Positions 1 through 6,562 of a stretch of DNA of 14,271 bases are shown one piece after another. Made by a program: the position numbers and the translations under genes. Below the pieces are notes generated by a model that saw nothing but the letters and a program-made list of their open reading frames with translations, did no database searches and was not told the DNA's origin. The DNA is from Candidatus Aminicenantota bacterium (GTDB lineage: Bacteria > Acidobacteriota > Aminicenantia > Aminicenantales > Aminicenantaceae): positions 1 through 14,271 of the forward strand of contig JAGLRY010000180.1 of the NCBI GenBank assembly GCA_023135995.1, given 5' to 3'. The first letter of the stretch is position 1. Each line of letters opens with the position of its first letter.

Positions 1-4
1 CTCG

Positions 5-88
5 CCCGAAGGGTAAAAGATGCTGCCAATAAGATATTGAATGCTTTTAGAGTATAAATTTGGCAGCAGCTTTTATGAATAATCCAGG
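5..88 (+). repeat. Dispersed hairpin element, copy A (cut or nearly cut by window edge)
   Basis: An 84-base element with a long imperfect stem. The left arm at 14-29 (TAAAAGATGCTGCCAA) pairs with 60-75 at 15 of 16 positions around a 30-base AT-rich loop. A small hairpin (CCC-gaa-GGG, 5-13) precedes it, and the terminus TGAATAATCCAGG (76-88) follows. The reverse complement of 8213-8310 has the same parts in the same order, including TAAGATATTGA at the start of the loop (30-40). Within the stem, two base pairs differ between the copies but remain paired. The element lies directly upstream of the Shine-Dalgarno of the gene starting at 109. The true left end may lie outside the window. Confidence 0.75.
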
Positions 89-108
89 AGAATTGAGGGA
101 GGAGAGTG

Positions 109-1353
109 ATGAAAAAACTTCAACCATTCACCAAATCATTGATCGCCTTTTTTTCTCTTTTCCTGGCGAGTCAGATTGCGGTGACGCCCTGCACAGTGGC
201 TGTCGTCTCGGGAAAGGCAACTCCAGACGGCCGTCCATTACTCTGGAAGAATAGAGATACAACGGCGCGTCCGAACAAAATGGCCTTCCTCCAGGGAAGT
301 AAATACAGCTTCATCGGAATCGTCCATCCCCTTGACAAAGAGCCAAAAAATGTTTGGGCCGGTATAAACTCCGAGGGATTCGCCATCATGAACTCCGCAT
401 CATCAGACCTTGCTGAAAGTACCGGTATGGTCGGCATGGGAGAAAACGGGATATTCATGAAACGGGCCCTAGGCGAGTGTGCCGATGTGGCGGATTTCGA
501 AAGACTCCTCAACGAAACAAACGGCAAGAGAAAGGTGGGCGCCAACTTCGGTGTGATCGATGCCAAGGGCAATGCATGCTTTTTTGAAACCCGGAATTCC
601 TCCTATATCAAATTTGATGCCAACGACCCGCGTGTGGCTCCACAGGGGTACATCATCCGGACCAATTACGCCTTCACGTCGCCTGTAAAATATGGGGGAG
701 GAGGGTACATTCGGTTTGAGCGGATATCGCAGCTCTTCCAAACAGCTTCGGCAGAGAAGCGGTTGAATGTCCCTTTTATCCTTCAGGAAGCGGCCAGAGA
801 CCTGGTCAATGAAAAACTGCATTCCTATCCTCTGTCCGCCCCAAAAGCATTCGACCCCGCGACACCTTTCTACATCAACACTTCAGACACCATCAACCGT
901 AACTCCACCGTTTCTGTCACTCTGTTTCACGGTGCCCCTAGCCCGGATAAGGCCTACCTCTCGACCATGTGGGTACTCTTGGGACAGGCCGTCTGCACTG
1001 CGGCCATCCCCTTATGGGCTCATGCTGAGGGCATTCCAGAAGTGGCCGGAGGGGAGAGCACAGCACCACTCAATGACCTGGCTATTGCTTTGGCCAATTA
1101 CCTCTATCCGGACGAACGCGGGCACATGCGGCAGTACCTCAACGTCACACGCCTGCTCACGTATGGCGGGGACGGTGTCCTCAATCGCATTATTCCTATC
1201 GAAAACAACGTTTTAGAAAAAACGGAAGAGCTGCTCGCAAAGTGGGACAAACAAAAACCCAAAAAAGAAGAAATGCTTGTTTTCCAAAAAGAAATCGCCG
1301 ACTGGGTATACCGATCTTTGCGCGAATCCTTCCCCGATATCAAACCGGAATAA
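109..1353 (+). CDS. Exported C45-like Ntn-hydrolase (linear amide hydrolase / acyltransferase family)
   Basis: A 414-residue protein. The N-terminus (residues 1-27) is basic and then hydrophobic, like a Sec signal peptide, and is followed at once by Cys28-Thr29. Cys28 is the expected N-terminal nucleophile of an Ntn hydrolase once the preceding segment is removed. The following GKATPDGRPLLWKNRD (Asn48-Arg49-Asp50), VWAGINSEGFAIMNSAS and ANFGVIDAKGNACFFET segments resemble isopenicillin-N acyltransferase-like (C45) and related linear amide C-N hydrolases, which cleave or transfer non-peptide amide bonds. The substrate cannot be read from sequence. ATG at 109 is preferred over the in-frame GTG at 106 because GGGAGG ends 6 bases upstream of it. 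The gene stands alone, converges on the serine hydrolase gene with a 28-bp gap, and carries repeat copy A in its leader. The family call is fairly sure; the exact activity is open. Confidence 0.75.
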   Translation: MKKLQPFTKSLIAFFSLFLASQIAVTPCTVAVVSGKATPDGRPLLWKNRDTTARPNKMAFLQGSKYSFIGIVHPLDKEPKNVWAGINSEGFAIMNSASSDLAESTGMVGMGENGIFMKRALGECADVADFERLLNETNGKRKVGANFGVIDAKGNACFFETRNSSYIKFDANDPRVAPQGYIIRTNYAFTSPVKYGGGGYIRFERISQLFQTASAEKRLNVPFILQEAARDLVNEKLHSYPLSAPKAFDPATPFYINTSDTINRNSTVSVTLFHGAPSPDKAYLSTMWVLLGQAVCTAAIPLWAHAEGIPEVAGGESTAPLNDLAIALANYLYPDERGHMRQYLNVTRLLTYGGDGVLNRIIPIENNVLEKTEELLAKWDKQKPKKEEMLVFQKEIADWVYRSLRESFPDIKPE

Positions 1354-1381
1354 AAGGGATATCAAAAAGAGCCAAACAAAA

Positions 1382-3100
1382 TTACTGTTTTTCAAAAAAG
1401 ATATTTTGCACGCGGCCGGCGTTCACTTTGAATCCGATAATGTCCTCATTCTTGTTCCGGATGAAATTCAATTTCCATCGCTCGACCTGAAATCTGTCCA
1501 TAAACGTGGGCTTCAGCGCAGCTTTAGGATAGCTCTTGTAGGGATTCTCATGCCGTATGAAAATCTTTCCTTTTTTAAGTCGCAGAAGATAGGCTGTATC
1601 AAGCTCTCCACTGTAATACTTGCCGACATATGCCTTCAGCTCTTCGGGTTTTGGTTCGACAACCTGGATGGGGTCATACGTACCCAGCTCGCTCCCCTCT
1701 TGCCAAACATGCAGGGTGTACGATCGGCCATCCTCGTTTTTGTCGAATTCGATCTCGAGTCTAAAGGGGACCCCCTCAGCAACAAAACGTGTAGGGCTGA
1801 TGGGTGAGATCAAAAATCGCGTGAATGGCGCCCGCACCTGTAGTTTGTCTTTTCTTAAGACAATATTCCAGATCGCATCTCTTTTTTTGTTGTAGTAATT
1901 CCCAGTTTTTGCCTTGAGAGCTTCCTCGGAGATCTCGATGAATTTGGGTTTTTCAGGCTCGGGTTTTGTCTTGTCTCCAACCTTATCTTTGATCAGGTCC
2001 GCCAGATAGACATCCGCGACCCTTCTTGCCATCCCACTGGGATCAAAAGTGCTCAGGTTCGCCAAGCAGATGACGGATAACCTTTGCTCTGGGAAACGGA
2101 TCATATCTGCGCGAAAACCCACAAAAGCGCCTCCATGGCTTACCATCGTCAATCCTTCGTGTTCCCCGATTTCGAGTCCAAAGGCATAATCCAGTTTTTC
2201 CCCGCTGTTCAAAACTCCAGGCGTTTGAATTTTTCCGATCAACTCCTGTCCGCTTTCCCCTAACCTGTTGTCACAGAAATTCTGATCCCAGAGAAAAAGG
2301 TCCTCCACAGATGTGAACACGCCTCCGTCCCCTGTCATGGGCAGAGTGGTCATTGAAATCACAAAGCCGCCACCCTTCTTCGGCGCATATCCCGAGGCTC
2401 TGTTTTTGACGATCCTTGTGTGGTCGTTATGAAAATGAGTGTTCGTCATCCCCAGCGGTTGAAAAATCTTTTCCTCGGCATACTCCCGGAGAGACTTCCC
2501 AGATGCCTTCTTAACGATCTGTGACAGCAGAAAATACCCAGAGTTGCTGTATAAGTGCTCCTCCCCGGGCTTAAAATTGAGTTCTTCCTGACGGGCCAGG
2601 AGGTCGACAACCTCTGCATCGGTGAAATAGTCATCGTCCCGAATTCCGGCGATCTCGGCGAGCGTAAGATAATCACGGAGGCCGCTGGTGTGGTGGATGA
2701 GGTGCCTGATGGTGATTTCCTCTGCATACTTTGGCATCTGGGGCAGAAATTTTCTTAGGCTGTCATCCAGGGACAACGCCCCCTCCTCCTCGAGAAGGGC
2801 CATACACACAGCCGTAAATTGTTTCGATGTCGAACCAATGCGGAAGACGGACTTCGAGGTGAGGGGAATGTTGTGCTCCAGATTGGCCATTCCATAACCG
2901 CACGCATAGATCAACGTCCCATCTTGGATGATCCCTAAAGCACATCCCGGTGAGCCCGGTTTATCCCATGTTTCGAATAACCGATCGACTTTCTCTATGA
3001 GAGAGTCTGTGTTTGCAAAACTCAACGACTCCCATAACAGTACAAAACCTAAAATACATCCAACGGTAATAAACCATCTCTTCCTGAATGTTTTTTTCAC
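1382..3100 (-). CDS. Exported serine hydrolase, beta-lactamase (PF00144-type) fold with C-terminal beta domains
   Basis: A 572-residue protein. Residues 1-29 (basic start, hydrophobic core, ending SFA-N) look like a signal peptide. The catalytic domain (about 32-375) shows Ser90-Thr-Ser-Lys93 (SxxK), Tyr184-Ser-Asn186 (YxN) and His322-Gly-Gly324 in place of KTG. This is the signature of class C beta-lactamase-like hydrolases, D-aminopeptidases and esterases. Residues 380-572 hold two related beta-rich units, with LKAKTGNYYNKKRDAIW near 395 matching LKAYVGKYYSGELDTAY near 489, as in DUF3471-type tails. Translation starts at GTG with AAGGAG 8 bases upstream. It lies 160 bp downstream of recA in the same orientation, separated by repeat copy C, so it may be a separate transcript. 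It probably acts on a peptide or ester in the periplasm; antibiotic hydrolysis is not implied. Confidence 0.8.
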   Translation of the reverse strand: MKKTFRKRWFITVGCILGFVLLWESLSFANTDSLIEKVDRLFETWDKPGSPGCALGIIQDGTLIYACGYGMANLEHNIPLTSKSVFRIGSTSKQFTAVCMALLEEEGALSLDDSLRKFLPQMPKYAEEITIRHLIHHTSGLRDYLTLAEIAGIRDDDYFTDAEVVDLLARQEELNFKPGEEHLYSNSGYFLLSQIVKKASGKSLREYAEEKIFQPLGMTNTHFHNDHTRIVKNRASGYAPKKGGGFVISMTTLPMTGDGGVFTSVEDLFLWDQNFCDNRLGESGQELIGKIQTPGVLNSGEKLDYAFGLEIGEHEGLTMVSHGGAFVGFRADMIRFPEQRLSVICLANLSTFDPSGMARRVADVYLADLIKDKVGDKTKPEPEKPKFIEISEEALKAKTGNYYNKKRDAIWNIVLRKDKLQVRAPFTRFLISPISPTRFVAEGVPFRLEIEFDKNEDGRSYTLHVWQEGSELGTYDPIQVVEPKPEELKAYVGKYYSGELDTAYLLRLKKGKIFIRHENPYKSYPKAALKPTFMDRFQVERWKLNFIRNKNEDIIGFKVNAGRVQNIFFEKQ

Positions 3101-3129
3101 AAAGACTTCTCCTTATGAGAACGCTAGAC

Positions 3130-3160
3130 AAAAAAAAGGATTTGCGGTAGATGACTACCG
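3130..3160 (-). terminator. Possible terminator after recA, formed by repeat copy C
   Basis: Read on the minus strand, a perfect 6-bp stem (CGGTAG, loop TCAT, CTACCG; 3160-3145) is followed after seven bases by a run of seven T (3137-3131). It sits 100 bases beyond the recA stop and upstream of the serine hydrolase gene. The stem is short and the U-tract is offset, so termination is only plausible. Confidence 0.35.
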
Positions 3161-3253
3161 ACCCGACCTAACCAACCAAACTGCATTCTTTGCGCCTTGC
3201 ATCCATTAATGTTAGGGTGGGGTGGGTTGGCCTCGACTCGTGAATAATCCAGG
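3145..3253 (+). repeat. Dispersed hairpin element, copy C (GGTAGATSACTAC subtype)
   Basis: It begins with the hairpin CGGTAG-ATGA-CTACCG (3145-3160) and ends with CCTCGACTCGTGAATAATCC AGG (3231-3253). Copy D shares both ends: GGTAGATCACTAC, and a 20-base end matching at 17 positions. Inside are two further inverted pairs, CCTAAC (3167-3172) with GTTAGG (3211-3216) and CCAACC (3172-3177) with GGTTGG (3225-3230). Their order would make a pseudoknot if both formed. The stretch 3214-3230 is a dense run of G blocks. The element fills most of the 160-bp space between recA and the serine hydrolase gene. Confidence 0.6.
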
Positions 3254-3260
3254 TGTATTC

Positions 3261-4301
3261 CTATTTTTTCTCAGAGGATGGTTCCTCGGGCAAAAGGCCG
3301 ACTTTCTTCCGTATCTCACGATCCAATTCTTCAGCAAGTTCCACGTTCTCTTTAAGGAGTTTTTTAACGTTTTCCCTACCCTGGCCCAGTCGTTCTCCCT
3401 TGTAGGAATACCAGGTGCCCGTCTTTTCGATCAACCCCTCGTCTGCTCCGCAATCGATCAAATCCCCTTCTTTGGAGATTCCTTCGCCAAAGATGATGTC
3501 AAACTGAGCGGTCCGGAACGGAGGAGCCATCTTGTTTTTCACGATCTTGACCTTCACTCTGTTCCCGATGACTTTATCTCCCTCTTTCAGCGTGGCCAGT
3601 CTCCGTATATCGATCCTCATCGACGTATAGAATTTGAGCGCTCGTCCTCCTGTGGTTGTTTCAGGGCTTCCCAAGAAAAAACCGATTTTCTCTCGGATCT
3701 GGTTCACAAAGATAAAACAGGTCTTCGACCGTGCAACGATCGCTGTCAGTTTTCGTAAAGCTTGGGACATGAGCCGGGCCTGGAGTCCCATGTGTGCATC
3801 ACCCATCTCGCCCTCGAGCTCTGCCTTGGGTACGAGTGCAGCCACAGAATCCACCACGATGACATCGACGGCTCCGCTCCGCACGAGAACCTCTGCGATC
3901 TCCAGGGCTTGCTCACCATAATCAGGCTGCGAAATAAGGAGGTTGTCCACATCCACGCCGATGCGGGCGACATAGGTCGGGTCCATAGCGTGTTCAGCAT
4001 CGATAAAAGCCGCCTGTCCTCCCTGCTTTTGGGCTTCTGCGATCACATGGAGTCCTAAGGTGGTCTTCCCCGTTGCTTCGGGTCCAAAAACCTCGACAAC
4101 CCGGCCGCGCGGGAATCCCCCAATTCCCAGGCTAAGGTCGAATGCGATGGAACCGGTGGGAATCGAGGCCACCTTAACAGCAGCTCCCTTCTGCCCCATC
4201 TTCATGATAGCGCCCTTACCGAATTGTTTCTCAATCTGAGAAAGGGCCGTTTCAATCGCCCTGTTTCGAGATTCCTGTTTTTCGTCTTTGCCCTCGGTCA
4301 T
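3261..4301 (-). CDS. recA: Recombinase RecA
   Basis: A 346-residue protein of normal RecA length. RecA forms ATP-dependent filaments on single-stranded DNA for homologous recombination and stimulates LexA self-cleavage in SOS-competent bacteria. Visible features are Walker A GPEATGKTT (73-81), the catalytic glutamate in FIDAEHAMDP (Glu103), Walker B VIVVD (147-151), and loop L2 within NQIREKIGFFLGSPETTTGG (200-219). The frame stays open upstream, but the start is set at ATG 4301: GGAGG lies 5 bases before it and the protein then begins as RecA proteins do. The gene starts 10 bp after the 3-hydroxybutyryl-CoA dehydrogenase stop, whose TGA overlaps the Shine-Dalgarno region, so the two are probably cotranscribed. 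No LexA-type operator fits in that gap. In loop L2 the residue matching E. coli Phe203 is Leu209, preceded by two Phe. Confidence 0.97.
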   Translation of the reverse strand: MTEGKDEKQESRNRAIETALSQIEKQFGKGAIMKMGQKGAAVKVASIPTGSIAFDLSLGIGGFPRGRVVEVFGPEATGKTTLGLHVIAEAQKQGGQAAFIDAEHAMDPTYVARIGVDVDNLLISQPDYGEQALEIAEVLVRSGAVDVIVVDSVAALVPKAELEGEMGDAHMGLQARLMSQALRKLTAIVARSKTCFIFVNQIREKIGFFLGSPETTTGGRALKFYTSMRIDIRRLATLKEGDKVIGNRVKVKIVKNKMAPPFRTAQFDIIFGEGISKEGDLIDCGADEGLIEKTGTWYSYKGERLGQGRENVKKLLKENVELAEELDREIRKKVGLLPEEPSSEKK

Positions 4302-4311
4302 ACTATCCTCC

Positions 4312-5166
4312 TCATTTCTTGCTGTAATCGTAGAATCCTCTTCCTGATTTTCGCCCAAGGTATCCGGCATGCACCATTTTTTGCAGCAACGGACAGGGCC
4401 TGTATTTCGAATCTTTAAAGCCCTCATAAAGGACATTCATGATGTCCAGGCAGACATCCAGCCCGATAAGGTCAGCCAGAGCCAGGGGCCCCATCGGATG
4501 GTTCATTCCCAGCTTCATTACCCGGTCGATGGCCTCTTCGGTCCCCACCCCTTCCATGAGGGCATAAACCGCCTCGTTGATCATAGGAATGAGAATGCGA
4601 TTGGCGATGAATCCGGGATAATCATTGGCTTCTATCGGAACTTTCCCCAAAGCTTCAGCCAGACCTTTAACCACATCGAAGGTCTCCTGGGTGGTGGCGA
4701 TCCCTTTGATCAATTCCACGAGCGTCATCAGCGGGACAGGATTCATGAAATGCATACCCATAAACTTTTCAGGGCGCTTGGTCAAAGCAGCCAATTGGGT
4801 GATGGAGATCGAAGACGTATTCGATGCAACGATCACCTCAGGGGCAAGAACGTCATCCACTGCCGTGAGGACCTTCGTTTTAACATCCAGATCTTCAAAA
4901 ACCGCCTCCACAACAAAATCAGACTCTCTGAGGTCAGCAAGGCAAGTTGTGATCCGGATACGCTCTAAAATTGAATCCTTCTCTTCTTCGATCTTGCCCT
5001 TTTCCACAAGCTTGGAAAGGCTTTTGTCCATGATCTTCAGGGACCGCTGCAGGTATTCTTCTTCGAGGTCATTGAGCATGACCTTAAAGCCCGAAGTGGC
5101 CGCAACTTGGGCAATTCCGGTGCCCATCATCCCCGAGCCGATGATGCCTATTTTATTAATGTCCAT
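4312..5166 (-). CDS. hbd: 3-hydroxybutyryl-CoA dehydrogenase (3-hydroxyacyl-CoA dehydrogenase family)
   Basis: A 284-residue protein, the usual length of the monofunctional enzyme. It interconverts acetoacetyl-CoA and (S)-3-hydroxybutyryl-CoA with NAD(P)H in the cytoplasm. The N-terminal Rossmann fold has GSGMMG (11-16) close to the start, and an Asp (LNDLEEEY) follows beta-2, which suggests NAD. The active-site regions SNTSSISI, MHFMNPVPLMTLVE (catalytic His and Glu) and PGFIANRILIPMINEA are present. The C-terminal dimerisation domain ends GYLGRKSGRGFYDYSKK. ATG has GAGGAG 7 bases upstream, and the gene starts 13 bp after the thiolase stop. The pair thus covers two consecutive steps of butyrate or short-chain fatty acid metabolism. 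Crotonase and acyl-CoA dehydrogenase genes are not in the window. Direction (butyrate oxidation or synthesis) cannot be told. Confidence 0.92.
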   Translation of the reverse strand: MDINKIGIIGSGMMGTGIAQVAATSGFKVMLNDLEEEYLQRSLKIMDKSLSKLVEKGKIEEEKDSILERIRITTCLADLRESDFVVEAVFEDLDVKTKVLTAVDDVLAPEVIVASNTSSISITQLAALTKRPEKFMGMHFMNPVPLMTLVELIKGIATTQETFDVVKGLAEALGKVPIEANDYPGFIANRILIPMINEAVYALMEGVGTEEAIDRVMKLGMNHPMGPLALADLIGLDVCLDIMNVLYEGFKDSKYRPCPLLQKMVHAGYLGRKSGRGFYDYSKK

Positions 5167-5179
5167 CCTCGTTCTCCTC

Positions 5180-6370
5180 TCAGACCATCTCCACGGCCAT
5201 AGCCACTGCGTCTCCGCCCCCTAAACAGAGAGCGGCAATCCCTTTCTTCAACCCTCTGTGTTTGAGCGCATAGATCAAAGTGATCAAGATCCTACAGCCT
5301 GTGGCTCCTATGGGATGTCCTAAAGCCACAGCTCCGCCGTGTACATTGACCTTTTCCCTGTCAAGCCCCAGTTCTTTAATGAGCACCACAAGCTGAGAAG
5401 AAAAGGCTTCGTTGATCTCGATGATGTCCACATCTTCGAGGGTCCACCCCACATCAGCCAGCACTTTTTCTATAGCTCCTTTCGGCGCATACATCACCAT
5501 CTGGGGTTCCAATGCATTAGAACTTGTTCCGATGATCCGGGCGATCGGATCGAGATTTTTGTCCTTGACCGCATCCTCTGATGCTAGAACCACAGCCGCC
5601 CCTCCATCATTGAGACTGGAGGCATTTCCTGCCGTGACCGTCCCCTCCTTTTTAAAGGCCGGACGCAGCTTAGCCAGCTTCTCCACTGTCGCATCCTGGC
5701 GTGGCCCTTCGTCCACCGCAAAAACGATGGGATTCCCTCGCCGCTGTGGCACCTCCACAGGAACGATCTCTTCTTTGAGGTAGCCTTTTTCGATCGCATG
5801 GAGCGCCTTCTCGTGGCTGCTGACGGCGTAAGCATCCTGCTCCTCACGGGTGGCTCCAAATTTTTCAGCGATTACTTCGCCGGTCATTCCCATATGCTGG
5901 TCGTCGAAGGCACACCAGAGCCCATCTAAGATCATGGCATCCTTCATTTTGAGGTCACCGAACTTAACGCCTTCCCTCACGCCCCAGGTCATATGCGGCG
6001 CCTGACTCATGCTCTCCATTCCGCCTGCAACGACAATCTCATTCTTCTCCAACCAGATGGAGTTGGCAGCCAGCTCTACGGCTTTCAACCCGGAACCACA
6101 GACTTTATTGATGGCAAAACTATTCACCGTGGGAGGGATTCCTCCCTTTATCAAAGCCTGTTTGGCCGGGGCCTGTCCCAGCCCCGCGGATACGACATTC
6201 CCCATGATGACTTCCCCGACATCTTCGCCAGAGACTCCTGCTCGTGACAGGGCTTCCTTGATGGTAAAACCGCCCAGCTCAGGAGCTTTAAAATTCTTTA
6301 GAGCCCCCAAGAAACTCCCGATAGCCGTGCGCGCACCGCCAACAATATAAACTTCCCTCAATTCACACAT
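5180..6370 (-). CDS. Acetyl-CoA C-acetyltransferase (thiolase)
   Basis: A 396-residue thiolase of family length. It condenses two acetyl-CoA to acetoacetyl-CoA, or cleaves 3-ketoacyl-CoA by thiolysis. The acylated nucleophile is Cys91 in INKVCGSGLKA. The second half has NEAFSSQ (320-326), GGAVALGHPIGATG with His352, and the proton-transfer Cys382 in CLGGGDAVAM. The last motif reads GGGDA where biosynthetic thiolases commonly have GGGQG, a modest variation. Translation starts at ATG with AAAGGA about 10 bases upstream. It is first in a tight group with hbd and recA, with a candidate promoter about 65 bases upstream. The phaA or thlA symbol is not assigned because substrate length is unknown. 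Confidence 0.93.
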   Translation of the reverse strand: MCELREVYIVGGARTAIGSFLGALKNFKAPELGGFTIKEALSRAGVSGEDVGEVIMGNVVSAGLGQAPAKQALIKGGIPPTVNSFAINKVCGSGLKAVELAANSIWLEKNEIVVAGGMESMSQAPHMTWGVREGVKFGDLKMKDAMILDGLWCAFDDQHMGMTGEVIAEKFGATREEQDAYAVSSHEKALHAIEKGYLKEEIVPVEVPQRRGNPIVFAVDEGPRQDATVEKLAKLRPAFKKEGTVTAGNASSLNDGGAAVVLASEDAVKDKNLDPIARIIGTSSNALEPQMVMYAPKGAIEKVLADVGWTLEDVDIIEINEAFSSQLVVLIKELGLDREKVNVHGGAVALGHPIGATGCRILITLIYALKHRGLKKGIAALCLGGGDAVAMAVEMV

Positions 6371-6434
6371 GATGTAGTATTCCTTTCACCCAAAATTCAA
6401 TTCGAATAATTCTTATTTAATAATAGGAAATTAA

Positions 6435-6463
6435 GTTTTATCACAATTCATATAGAGTGTAAA
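6435..6463 (-). promoter_or_regulatory. Candidate sigma70-type promoter for the thiolase-hbd-recA group
   Basis: On the minus strand, TTTACA (6463-6458) and TAAAAC (6440-6435) are 17 bases apart, matching the consensus boxes at five and four of six positions. The surrounding 180-bp gap (6371-6550) is AT-rich and is the only space upstream of the group. An inverted TGACG-N9-CGTCA (6476-6494) lies just upstream of the -35 box and could bind a regulator. Found by eye only. Confidence 0.35.
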
Positions 6464-6533
6464 CCCATCTTGACCTGACGCTCTTCACACGTCAATTTTC
6501 TCACTTTTTTTCTGATTTCTTTCTAACATTACA

Positions 6534-6562
6534 CAAAAAAAGAACGGGCCTTAAGAGAGCCC
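6534..6562 (-). terminator. Rho-independent-like terminator overlapping the fhs stop
   Basis: Read on the minus strand, GGGCTCTCTTAAGGCCC (6562-6546) contains the fhs TAA in its loop. It is followed by GTTC and a run of seven T (6541-6535). The GGGC/GCCC stem is short but GC-rich and the U-tract is good, so this probably ends fhs transcription before the thiolase promoter. Confidence 0.55.

Noticed and set aside
1354..1381. Shared bidirectional terminator between the convergent hydrolase genes
   Set aside because: The 28 bases are AT-rich, but no inverted repeat of useful length was found.
1382..3100. Antibiotic-resistance beta-lactamase
   Set aside because: SxxK and YxN are shared by a broad family, the third motif is HGG, and the long C-terminal beta-rich tail is unlike AmpC enzymes.
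3145..3253. Integron attC site or gene cassette array reading of the hairpin elements
   Set aside because: The GTTRRRY/RYYYAAC core sites are not found at the ends, the adjacent genes are core metabolism and not cassettes, and there is no integrase.
4302..4436. RecA frame extended upstream to 4436
   Set aside because: The extra residues lie inside the hbd coding region and do not resemble RecA; ATG 4301 has a strong Shine-Dalgarno.
4369..5224. Two plus-strand open frames of 199 codons
   Set aside because: They are antisense shadows of hbd, which has full family motifs; their translations show no domain features.
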